Assembly: GCF_900631615.1 (NCBI RefSeq)
Contig: NZ_LR131273.1
Location: 3,380,850 to 3,444,849, forward strand
Source: Tsukamurella paurometabola
GTDB lineage: Bacteria > Actinomycetota > Actinomycetes > Mycobacteriales > Mycobacteriaceae
Reading direction: 5' to 3'
DNA: 64,000 nt
Below the pieces are notes generated by a model. It was not told where the DNA came from. It searched no databases and saw only the letters and a list, made by a program, of their open reading frames with translations. The position numbers and the translations under genes are program-made. Shown here piece after piece: positions 56,674 to 64,000 of the stretch; the first letter of the stretch is position 1; each line of letters begins with the position of its first letter.

Positions 56674-58199
56674 GGCTGCTCACCCTCGCGGCCGCCGCCA
56701 TCGCGGCGGTCGCGGCGGTGCCGCTGGGCTTCGTCGTCTACACGACGATCGACACGGGCTGGGCGGAATCCGCCCGGCTCGTGTTCCGGCCCCGCGTCGC
56801 CGAACTCCTCACCAACACCGTGCTGCTCACGGCCATCGCGGTGCCGCTCAGCGTGATCGTGGGCGTCGGCGGCGCCTGGCTCGTCGAGCGGACCACGCTG
56901 TGGGGGCGCCGCGTGTGGTCGCTACTCCTGGCCGCGCCGCTGGCGATCCCAGCCTTCGTCGGCAGTTACGGCTGGGTCTCGGCGATCCCGTCGCTCGGTG
57001 GGCTGTGGTCCGGTGTGCTCATCTCCGTGCTGTTCTACTACCCGCTGGTCTACATCCCGGTCGCGGCTGCGCTGAGCCGGCTCGATCCCGGGCTCGAGGA
57101 GTCGGCGGCGGCGCTCGGCCTCGGCCGGTGGGCCGTCTTCGCCCGGGTGGTGCTCCCGCAGTTGCGGCTCTCCGCCCTCGGCGGCGCCGTGCTCGTGGCG
57201 CTCCACCTGCTCGCCGAGTACGGGGCCTTCGCCATGATCCGGTTCGACACCTTCACCACTGCGATCATGGTGCAGTACCAGTCGATCTTCAACGGCGCGG
57301 CGGGGTCGATGCTCGCCGGCGTGCTGGCGCTGCTGTGCCTGCTGTTGCTCGTCGCCGAGGTGGCGGCGCGGGGCCGGGCCCGGTACGCCCGGATCGGTTC
57401 GGGTGCCGTCGCGACGCCGGAGCGGATCCCGTTGGGCGGCTATCAGGCCGGCGCGCAGGCCGCGCTCCTGGCGCTCGTGGGTGCCGCCCTCGGTCTTCCG
57501 CTGTGGTTCGTCGCCCGCTGGACCGTGCGCGGTGCCGCGCAGACGATGCCGGCCGACCTGCTCGAGGCGCTCGGCACGTCGCTCGGCTACGGGGCGGTGA
57601 CCGCCGTCCTCACCGTCGCCGCCGCGTTCCCGCTCGCCTACCTCGCCGTGCGCCGGCCGACCCGGATCACCCGGACGCTGGAGGCGTCGACGTACGTGAG
57701 CAGCGCGATGCCGGGCATCGTCATCGGCCTGGCACTGGTGACCGTCTCGATCCGCGCGCTTCCCGACCTGTACCAGAGCGCGACGGTGCTGGTCCTCGCC
57801 TACGTGCTGCTGTTCCTGCCGCGCGCGGCCGTGGGCCTGCGGGCGGGCCTCGCTCAGGCGCCGGTCTCGCTGGAGGAGGCGGCCCGCGCCCTCGGTGCGC
57901 CGCCGCCGATCGCTTTCGCGCGGATCACGCTCCGGCTCACCGCGCCCGCCTCCGCGGCCGGGGCGGCCCTCGTCTTCCTCGCGGTCACCAACGAGCTGAC
58001 CGCGACCCTGATCCTCGCGCCGAACGGCACTCGGACGCTCGCGACGGAGTTCTGGGCCAAGAGCAGCGAGATCGATTACGCGGGCGCGGCGCCGTACGCG
58101 CTGGCCATGGTGCTGCTCTCGCTGCCCACCACGTACCTGCTGTTCCGCCAGTCCCGACGGGCCGCCGGACGCACCACCCGGACGAGAGGAACCGCATGA
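56670..58199 (+). CDS. fbpB: Fe3+-type ABC transporter permease
   Basis: About 509 residues with 12 transmembrane helices; two permease halves, each with an EAA-type loop (LEESAAALGLGRWAVFARVVLPQL about 145 and LEEAARALGAPPPIAFARITL about 400). The frame has no ATG, GTG or TTG near the expected start: translation probably begins at CTG 56670, overlapping the fbpA stop (CTGA), since the next candidate GTG at 56718 would cut into the first helix. Overlaps fbpC by 4 bases. Confidence 0.85.
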   Translation: MRLLTLAAAAIAAVAAVPLGFVVYTTIDTGWAESARLVFRPRVAELLTNTVLLTAIAVPLSVIVGVGGAWLVERTTLWGRRVWSLLLAAPLAIPAFVGSYGWVSAIPSLGGLWSGVLISVLFYYPLVYIPVAAALSRLDPGLEESAAALGLGRWAVFARVVLPQLRLSALGGAVLVALHLLAEYGAFAMIRFDTFTTAIMVQYQSIFNGAAGSMLAGVLALLCLLLLVAEVAARGRARYARIGSGAVATPERIPLGGYQAGAQAALLALVGAALGLPLWFVARWTVRGAAQTMPADLLEALGTSLGYGAVTAVLTVAAAFPLAYLAVRRPTRITRTLEASTYVSSAMPGIVIGLALVTVSIRALPDLYQSATVLVLAYVLLFLPRAAVGLRAGLAQAPVSLEEAARALGAPPPIAFARITLRLTAPASAAGAALVFLAVTNELTATLILAPNGTRTLATEFWAKSSEIDYAGAAPYALAMVLLSLPTTYLLFRQSRRAAGRTTRTRGTA

Positions 58200-59257
58200 G
58201 CGCCGAACTCGTGCTGCGCGGGCTCACCAAACGCTACGGCGCCGAGACCGTGCTGCGGGACGTCGACCTCACAGTGCCCGCGGGGTCGATCACCGCCGTC
58301 GTCGGGCCGTCCGGCTCGGGCAAGACCACGTTGCTCCGCCTCGTCGCGGGCTTCGCGAGGCCCGACGCCGGGACGGTCCGGTTGGGCGACCGGGAACTCG
58401 CCTCGGGCACCGCGTGGGTCGCCGCGCACCGTCGCGGCGTCGGCTACGTCGCGCAGGACGGCGCGCTGTTCCCGCATCTCTCGGTCGCCCGCAACATCGC
58501 CTTCGGGATGGGAGCGGCGGTGCCGGTGCGCCGCCGTGCCGCGGCCGGCCGGGTCGCGGAGCTCCTGGAGACGGTGTCGCTGGATCCCGCGTTGGCACGG
58601 CGCTATCCGCATGAACTGTCCGGTGGCCAGCAGCAGCGCGTCGCGCTGGCGCGAGCGCTCGCCGGGAGCCCGCGGATCATGCTTCTGGACGAGTCCTTCT
58701 CCGCGCTCGACGCGGGACTGCGCGTCGCTACCCGCGCCGCCGTCGCCGAGGTGCTCGGCGCCGCGGGTATCACGACGGTGCTCGTCACCCACGACCAGGC
58801 GGAGGCGCTCTCCTTCGCCGATCAGGTCGCCGTCCTCCGCGGCGGCGCCCTGGAGCAGGTCGGCCCGCCGGCGGGCGTCTACGCGCGGCCAGCGTCGGAG
58901 GTCGTCGCCCGGTTCCTCGGCGACGTCGTCATCGTCGACGGTGCGCTCGACGGCGCCGTGGCCGAGACGGTGCTGGGGCGGATCCCCGTCGCCGGGGCCG
59001 ACGGTGCCGCCGTGCCCGGCCCGGTGCCCCTGCTGCTGCGTCCCGAGCAGATCCGGGTCGCCGGGGAGGGGGTGTCCGCCACCGTCACCCGGGTCGAGTT
59101 CTTCGGGCCGGACGCCACCGTCGGGTTGACGCTCGGCGACGGTACGGGCATCGAGATCCGGCACCCGAGCACGGAACTGCCGGTTCCGGGCGACGAGGTG
59201 CGGCTGCAGGTGGTGGGAGAGGCTGTGATACTCGAATCACCTGCGGCTCAGCGGTAG
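58196..59257 (+). CDS. fbpC: Fe3+-type ABC transporter ATPase
   Basis: 353 residues. Walker A GPSGSGKTT (about 38-46), Q-loop YVAQDGALFPHL (about 85), signature LSGGQQQRVALARAL (about 139-153), Walker B IMLLDESFSALD (about 160-171), H-loop VTHDQAEAL, and a C-terminal TOBE regulatory domain (about 275-353). Powers import through FbpB. ATG with GAGAGGA upstream. Its end overlaps the convergent gene by 10 bases. Confidence 0.93.
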   Translation: MSAELVLRGLTKRYGAETVLRDVDLTVPAGSITAVVGPSGSGKTTLLRLVAGFARPDAGTVRLGDRELASGTAWVAAHRRGVGYVAQDGALFPHLSVARNIAFGMGAAVPVRRRAAAGRVAELLETVSLDPALARRYPHELSGGQQQRVALARALAGSPRIMLLDESFSALDAGLRVATRAAVAEVLGAAGITTVLVTHDQAEALSFADQVAVLRGGALEQVGPPAGVYARPASEVVARFLGDVVIVDGALDGAVAETVLGRIPVAGADGAAVPGPVPLLLRPEQIRVAGEGVSATVTRVEFFGPDATVGLTLGDGTGIEIRHPSTELPVPGDEVRLQVVGEAVILESPAAQR

Positions 59258-59832
59258 ACGAGAAGTGGCACCGTCGCGGGATCGATGTTGTCCGCGGAGT
59301 ACGGACCCTCGTAGCAGTACCCGAGGCGATCGAGGATGGCGTTCTCGGTGATCCAACCGAAATCGTCGACCGCACCGTGGAGGTCGCGTTCGAACGGCAG
59401 CCTCCGGCCCTCGTCGACGATCACCCCGTCGTCACTCGAGCCGGCGAACGACCGGATCAGTTCTCCGCCGCGCCAGGCGGCGAAGCACCCCATGTCGACG
59501 ACGGAATGGAGTACGAACACGTCGGCGTCGTAGCCGTCGATCAGCGCCGCGCCCCAGCCCTCGACGGTCTGCTCGAACCAGGACAGCACGTCCTCGCTGG
59601 CGACGATGACGAGATCGCCGTAGACCGCCACCGCGATCTCGCCGTCCTTGGGGTAGACATCGACACAGAGGTCACCTGTCCGGTGCGATCGGCGCGATCG
59701 GCCCCAGGAACGCTTGCCGAGGACCGCGGTTGCCAAGGCGTCGCTCGCGTCGACGTCCAGCGGTGGCAGGTTCCGAAGCCGTTCCGCCGGATCGGATCGG
59801 CACGCGACGACGAAATTGCACTTCATTCCCAT
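59248..59832 (-). CDS. DUF6928-like protein
   Basis: 194 residues, soluble. Resembles actinobacterial DUF6928: MGMKCNFVVACRSDPAERLR at the start, VFVLHSVVDMGCFAAWRGGEL (about 106-126), GVIVDEGRRLPFE (about 136-148). Function of the family is unknown. The 3' ends of this gene and fbpC overlap by 10 bases, so antisense interference between them is possible. Confidence 0.7.
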   Translation of the reverse strand: MGMKCNFVVACRSDPAERLRNLPPLDVDASDALATAVLGKRSWGRSRRSHRTGDLCVDVYPKDGEIAVAVYGDLVIVASEDVLSWFEQTVEGWGAALIDGYDADVFVLHSVVDMGCFAAWRGGELIRSFAGSSDDGVIVDEGRRLPFERDLHGAVDDFGWITENAILDRLGYCYEGPYSADNIDPATVPLLVYR

Positions 59833-59899
59833 GCCGAGGATGGTAGGTGCGATGCCTTGCGCGGCGCTTGGATCGGGCCAGTGGGTTCCGGGGCTCGGA

Positions 59900-61870
59900 T
59901 CAGCTGCCGCCGAGCACGACTCCCTCGCGGCGCGGGTCGGCGCCGCCCGCGTAGACGTCGCCCTGCTTCACGATCGCCGACAGCCCGGATACCTGTGGCG
60001 CGAGATTCACGGTGTGTCCGAGCGCGCGCAACTGCTCGACGACCTTGCGGCCCTCGTCCGTGTTCAGCGCCGGATGGGCGCTGTCCACGTTGGTCTTCGG
60101 CGAATTGGCCGCGCCGAAGTTGGCGAGTCCGACGGCCTGCTGCGGGTTCAGCTTCCAGTCGGTCAGGCCGACGATCGTCTTGATCACGTACTGGATGATG
60201 ACGGCGCCGCCGGGGGAGCCGAGGGCGCCGATCGCCTCGCCGCGCGCGCCGTCCGCGCCGCGGCCGAAGAGGATCGTCGGCGACATCGAGCTGCGCGGGC
60301 GCTTGTTCGGCTGCACCCGGTTCGCGACCGGCTGCCCCGCGGAATCGACCGGCTCCGCGGAGAAGTCGGTGAGCTGGTTGTTGAGCAGGAAGCCGTCGAC
60401 CATGTGGTACGAGCCGAAGGCCGACTCGATCGTGGTGGTCATCGACGCGACGTTCCCGGCCTTGTCCAGCACCGTGATGTGACTCGTCCCGTGCTCGGGC
60501 GTGGTGGTGACACCCGGTGTCGCCGTGGCGAACTCGCCGGGCTTAGCGGTACCCATGGACTTGTTCCGGTCGATGAGCTTCGCGCGGCTCTCGAGGTATG
60601 CGGGATCCACCAGGGCGGCGGGCGAACCGCCGGGCAGCGGGATGAAGTCGGGATCGGCGATGTACTTGTCCCGGTCGGCGTACGCGAGGCGCTCGGCCTC
60701 GGAGATCAGGTGGATCGCCTCCGCGGTCGGGATGCCGCCGTCGGGTCCGGGATCACTGCGTACCGCGTCCGGACCCAGTGCGGACAGGTCGAACGAGTTC
60801 AGGATGCCCAGCGCCTGCGCCACGGTGATCCCGCCGGACGAGGGGGCCGGCATGCCGCACAGCTCGCGGTCGCGGTACGGCGTGCACACGGCCTCGCGGG
60901 TCTTCACGCTGTACCGGGCGAGGTCGTCGACGGTCATGACACCCGCCGTGCGGCCGCCGGTGGTGTCGCGGACGGAGGCGACGATCGCCTCGGCGATCGG
61001 TCCGGTGTAGAAGGCCTTCGCGCCCTCGGAGGCGATGGCGCCCAAGGTCTTCGCATACGCGGGATTGGTGAGCTTGACCCCCGCCTTCTTGGGGGAACCG
61101 TCGGGCTCGAGGAAGTAGGCCTTCAGGTCGGCGTCGTTCGCGAAGTTCTTCGCCTCGTCCGCGATGGCGCCCGCCAGGCGGGGGCTGATCTCGAAACCGT
61201 CGTCGGCGATCTTCACCGCGGGGTCGAAGAGCTCGCGCCAGGTCTTCGTGCCGTGCTCGCCCTGCACGGCTTCGAGGAGCCGCAGCGCGCCGGGGACGCC
61301 GATCGCGCGGCCGGACGACCGCGCGTCGGGCTTGGGCTCCGTCCGGTCGTCGGGGGAGACCCATCGCAGGTAGTTCTCGTCGGCGCCGGCCGGCGCGGTC
61401 TCGCGACCGTCGTACGCCTGCACCTTCTTCGTCCTCGCGTCGTAGTACAGCAGGAACGCGCCGCCGGCGATGCCCGACGACTGCGGTTCGACCAGGCCGA
61501 GCACGGTCTGCGCGGCCACGAGCGCGTCCGCGGCCGAGCCGCCCTGCTCGAGCACCTCGCAGGCCGCCTTGGTGGCGATGGGATTCGCGGTGGCCACGCC
61601 GTAGTCCTTGGTGTGCGTCACTGGAAGACCGGAGCGGTACCCGGAGGCGCCCTCGGGGTTGGTGCTGATATCCCGGGGCCCGGTGGGGTTCGCCGTCGCC
61701 GAGGGCCGGTACATGGTCCCGGTCGGGCCGGTCGCGTCGCAGCCGCCCGCCGCGATCGTCACGGACGACGGTCCGCCGGACGGCCCGCCGTCCGATCCGG
61801 ACGTGCCGCACGCGGTGAGCGCGAGCGGAATGGCGAGTGCGGCTGCGGCCGCCGACCTGAGACGGAGCAT
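59900..61870 (-). CDS. ggt: Gamma-glutamyltransferase lipoprotein
   Basis: 656 residues. Lipoprotein signal with LTAC lipobox (cysteine about residue 21), so probably anchored outside the membrane. Precursor is expected to self-cleave before the nucleophile threonine in EHGTSHITVLDKAGN; downstream NQLTDFS and SMSPTILF match the small subunit. Cleaves gamma-glutamyl bonds of glutathione-like compounds. GGAGG 5 bases before ATG 61870 decides the start over an ATG at 61883. Confidence 0.92.
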   Translation of the reverse strand: MLRLRSAAAAALAIPLALTACGTSGSDGGPSGGPSSVTIAAGGCDATGPTGTMYRPSATANPTGPRDISTNPEGASGYRSGLPVTHTKDYGVATANPIATKAACEVLEQGGSAADALVAAQTVLGLVEPQSSGIAGGAFLLYYDARTKKVQAYDGRETAPAGADENYLRWVSPDDRTEPKPDARSSGRAIGVPGALRLLEAVQGEHGTKTWRELFDPAVKIADDGFEISPRLAGAIADEAKNFANDADLKAYFLEPDGSPKKAGVKLTNPAYAKTLGAIASEGAKAFYTGPIAEAIVASVRDTTGGRTAGVMTVDDLARYSVKTREAVCTPYRDRELCGMPAPSSGGITVAQALGILNSFDLSALGPDAVRSDPGPDGGIPTAEAIHLISEAERLAYADRDKYIADPDFIPLPGGSPAALVDPAYLESRAKLIDRNKSMGTAKPGEFATATPGVTTTPEHGTSHITVLDKAGNVASMTTTIESAFGSYHMVDGFLLNNQLTDFSAEPVDSAGQPVANRVQPNKRPRSSMSPTILFGRGADGARGEAIGALGSPGGAVIIQYVIKTIVGLTDWKLNPQQAVGLANFGAANSPKTNVDSAHPALNTDEGRKVVEQLRALGHTVNLAPQVSGLSAIVKQGDVYAGGADPRREGVVLGGS

Positions 61871-61944
61871 GGCGTCCTCCATGACAATCGGATCATCGAA
61901 ACCTAACACCGGCCCGTGAGCCGCGCGAAGGGTTCGGCGAGACG

Positions 61945-62418
61945 TCAGCGGTGCGCGGCGTCGGGCACGGTCGGCGGGCACTGCCCACCCGGGGAGGTGA
62001 CGAGCTCGAAGTGCCACCACTCGTTGTCGAAGGTGCGGCACAGGCCCCACCGGTTCCCGGTCGCGTGCAGCCACGACGCGCCCTGCCACGGGCCGACGTC
62101 GACGGCTTCGCCGCTGACGTGGGTCGACTCGTCCGGCGGCAGTACCCACCGGCGCGCGGCGGGCGGGGAGCCGTACCGCGCGAGCGCGTCCTCCCACAGC
62201 CACTGCTGTTGCGCCCGGGACCGCTTCCCGGACGTGATGCTGAGCACCACCCCGTTCGCGGCGGCCGCCCGGTACGCCGCCGAGTACGCCTCCGCGAGGG
62301 CGGGATCGAGGCCGGCGGTGCCGGGCACCGTGTCCGCCGACGCCGCCGGAGCCACCAGCGCGGACGTGGCCACGGCGAGCGCGGCGGAGGTCAGGGAGGC
62401 GGTGCGGCGGAGGGACAC
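61945..62418 (-). CDS. Secreted D-alanyl-D-alanine carboxypeptidase (VanY family)
   Basis: 157 residues. Signal peptide (LTSAALAVATSALVAPAASA, cut near residue 28). VanY/peptidase M15B zinc motifs: STHVSGEAVDVG (about 100-111; H and D ligands) and EWWHFEL (about 136-142; catalytic E, ligand H). Trims peptidoglycan stem peptides. GTG 62418 start. Confidence 0.9.
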   Translation of the reverse strand: MSLRRTASLTSAALAVATSALVAPAASADTVPGTAGLDPALAEAYSAAYRAAAANGVVLSITSGKRSRAQQQWLWEDALARYGSPPAARRWVLPPDESTHVSGEAVDVGPWQGASWLHATGNRWGLCRTFDNEWWHFELVTSPGGQCPPTVPDAAHR

Positions 62419-62530
62419 GGGAACGACTCTAGGCGGTTCGCCGGATGGGAGCACCGGCGGTCGAGACCACCGCGAGAACCGTTCGCGATGGCTAGGCTGA
62501 AGCCGTACCGACGAGCCAGGAGGAGGGTCC

Positions 62531-63460
62531 GTGCGCCCGACCGGGAATCCGGACGACCGAGCCGAGGAGCGGACCGTCGGCGAACACCGCAGCGATGGAC
62601 CGATGGACGTGCTCCTGGTGACGGGCCTGTCCGGGGCGGGCCGTGGCACCGCGGCCAAGGTGCTCGAGGACCTCGGCTGGTACGTCGCCGACAATCTGCC
62701 GCCGGCCCTGATCAGCAACATGGTGGACATCTCGCTCGCCGACGAGTCGCGGATCCACCGCCTGTGCATCGTGACCGACGTGCGCAGTCGCACCTTCACC
62801 GGCGACTTCGCGAACATCCGGCGCGAACTGGCGGAGAAGGACATCGAGCCCCGCGTGCTCTTCCTCGACGCGTCCGACGAGACCCTGATCCGCCGGTTCG
62901 AGCAGGTGCGGCGCAAACACCCGCTGCAGGGGAGCGGGACACTCGCCGAGGGCATCGCCGCGGAGCGCCGCATCCTGCAGCCCATCCGCTCGACGGCGGA
63001 CCTGGTGCTCGATACCTCCACCCTCTCGGTGGCGCGGCTGCGGGAGACGATCGAGAACTCCTTCCGCACGCTGCGCTCGGGGACGATCACCGTCACCGTC
63101 GAGTCCTTCGGCTTCAAGAACGGCATCCTGCTCGACGCGGACATGGTGCTCGACGTGCGTTTCCTGCCGAACCCGTTCTGGGTGCCCGAGCTGCGCCCGC
63201 TCAACGGGCTCACCGAGGAGGTCTCCGGATACGTGCTGGGGCAGCCCGGCGCCTCCGACTTCCTCGACACGTACGCCCAACTGCTCGACCCGCTCCTCGC
63301 GGGGTACCGGCGCGAGGGCAAGACCTACCTCACCGTGGGCATCGGCTGCACCGGCGGCAAACACCGCAGCGTCGCCATGACCGAAGAGCTGGTGCGCCGG
63401 CTCGCGGGCCGACCCGGCATCGAAGTGCGTGCGGCGCACCGGGATCTGGGGCTCGAATGA
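62531..63460 (+). CDS. rapZ: RapZ/YvcJ-family nucleotide-binding protein
   Basis: 309 residues. Walker A GLSGAGRGTAAK (about 33-44; GAGRGT rather than the GAGKS of most bacteria, as in mycobacteria), then ENLP-like ADNLPP, and the C-terminal RNA/metabolite-binding domain with GCTGGKHRSV (about 277-286). AGGAGGAG before the GTG at 62531 and a TAGGCT -10 candidate at 62494-62499. Acts in control of cell-wall precursor metabolism in other bacteria. ATGA overlap with the next gene. Confidence 0.94.
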   Translation: MRPTGNPDDRAEERTVGEHRSDGPMDVLLVTGLSGAGRGTAAKVLEDLGWYVADNLPPALISNMVDISLADESRIHRLCIVTDVRSRTFTGDFANIRRELAEKDIEPRVLFLDASDETLIRRFEQVRRKHPLQGSGTLAEGIAAERRILQPIRSTADLVLDTSTLSVARLRETIENSFRTLRSGTITVTVESFGFKNGILLDADMVLDVRFLPNPFWVPELRPLNGLTEEVSGYVLGQPGASDFLDTYAQLLDPLLAGYRREGKTYLTVGIGCTGGKHRSVAMTEELVRRLAGRPGIEVRAAHRDLGLE

Positions 63461-64000
63461 CGGGCCCGAAGATCGCCTCCCTCGGAGGGGGCCACGGACT
63501 GTTCGCGACGCTGCGCGCGGGCCGCGCGCTCGGTGCCGACATCACGGCGATCGTCACCGTCGCCGACGACGGCGGATCCTCGGGCCGGCTCCGCAGTGAG
63601 CTCGGCATCATCCCGCCCGGCGACCTGCGGATGGCGCTCGCGGCGCTCATGCCCGACGACGACCGCGGGGAGTTCTGGGCGGGGATCCTGCAGCACCGCT
63701 TCGGTGGCGGCGGTGCGATGGCCGGCCACCCCGTCGGGAACCTGCTCCTCGCCGGGCTGTGCGAGGTCCTGGGTGACCCGGTCGACGCGTTGGACGCGAT
63801 CGCCGACCGGTTCGGCGTGCAGGGGCGTGTGCTGCCGATGGTGCCGGGGCCCTTGCGGATCGAGGCCGATGTGACCGGACTCGAGGACGACCCGCGGCTG
63901 TCGCGCGTGATCCGGGGACAGGTGGCCGTGGCGGTCACGCCGGGGCAGGTGCGCCGGGTGCGCCTCCTGCCCGCGCATCCGGAGGCGTGCGCCGACGCGG
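63457..64000 (+). CDS. yvcK: YvcK/CofD-like protein, partial
   Basis: The first 181 residues are in the window; the rest runs off the end. Opens with ASLGGGHGLFATLR (nucleotide-sugar/Rossmann-type glycine motif), then TVADDGGSSGRLRSELG and PPGDLRMALAAL, all typical for the family (about 330 residues). In mycobacteria (CuvA) it governs UDP-GlcNAc-linked growth and cell shape. Followed by whiA in relatives, outside this window. Confidence 0.93.
   Translation, partial: MTGPKIASLGGGHGLFATLRAGRALGADITAIVTVADDGGSSGRLRSELGIIPPGDLRMALAALMPDDDRGEFWAGILQHRFGGGGAMAGHPVGNLLLAGLCEVLGDPVDALDAIADRFGVQGRVLPMVPGPLRIEADVTGLEDDPRLSRVIRGQVAVAVTPGQVRRVRLLPAHPEACADA

Noticed and set aside
62531-62620. Degenerate Walker A in RapZ as evidence of inactivation
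   Set aside because: GAGRGT is the usual form in mycobacterial orthologues, so it is lineage-typical and not decay.

Overview
The window is high-GC actinobacterial DNA. Gene order (carB-pyrF-mihF-gmk-rpoZ-coaBC-metK-priA-def-fmt-rsmB-rpe-ribD-ribC-ribBA-ribH-PH protein ... uvrC-rapZ-yvcK) matches the Rv1384-Rv1422 backbone of Mycobacterium. A mycobacterial-type integration host factor, LGFP-repeat protein, GAGRGT-type RapZ and many leaderless starts place it in Mycobacteriales. Tsukamurella or a close relative is my best guess, from composition and gene content only.

Layout. 1-9.5 kb: pyrimidine, nucleotide, CoA and SAM synthesis, replication restart, and an inserted K+/H+ antiporter pair. 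9.5-19.8 kb: accessory metabolism (TetR/SnoaL-like divergent pair, ceramidase, branched-chain 2-oxoacid dehydrogenase with its Lrp regulator, glutamate dehydrogenase, a secreted hydrolase). 19.8-29.2 kb: def-fmt-rsmB, LGFP protein, rpe-ribD, then an FMN-riboswitch-led ribC-ribBA-ribH1-ribH2 operon carrying two different lumazine synthases. 29.2-35.8 kb: aldehyde dehydrogenase/GMC pair (probably choline to betaine), peptide transporter and two membrane proteins of unknown role. 35.9-45.7 kb: defence-like island: a decayed NADAR cassette bounded by 20-bp inverted repeats, then a tightly packed operon hsdM-hsdS-mrr-unknown-hsdR, then Uma2 and HD-domain genes. 45.8-47.3 kb: decay zone with a frameshifted gene and a truncated flavin monooxygenase. 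47.3-52.4 kb: secreted intradiol dioxygenase, acyl-CoA ligase, a protein with three identically spaced C2H2 fingers. 52.4-64 kb: uvrC and rapZ-yvcK, separated by an anion transporter, an Fe3+-type ABC transporter with a weak IdeR-like box, gamma-glutamyltransferase and a VanY peptidase.

Functional links: riboflavin genes are controlled by FMN through one riboswitch; the bkd genes are divergent from their probable Lrp regulator; the restriction operon combines a type I enzyme (cuts unmodified DNA) with an Mrr-type enzyme (typically cuts modified DNA) and an uncharacterised duplicated-domain protein. No tRNA, rRNA, CRISPR array or intact transposase was found. The first (carB) and last (yvcK) genes run off the window.
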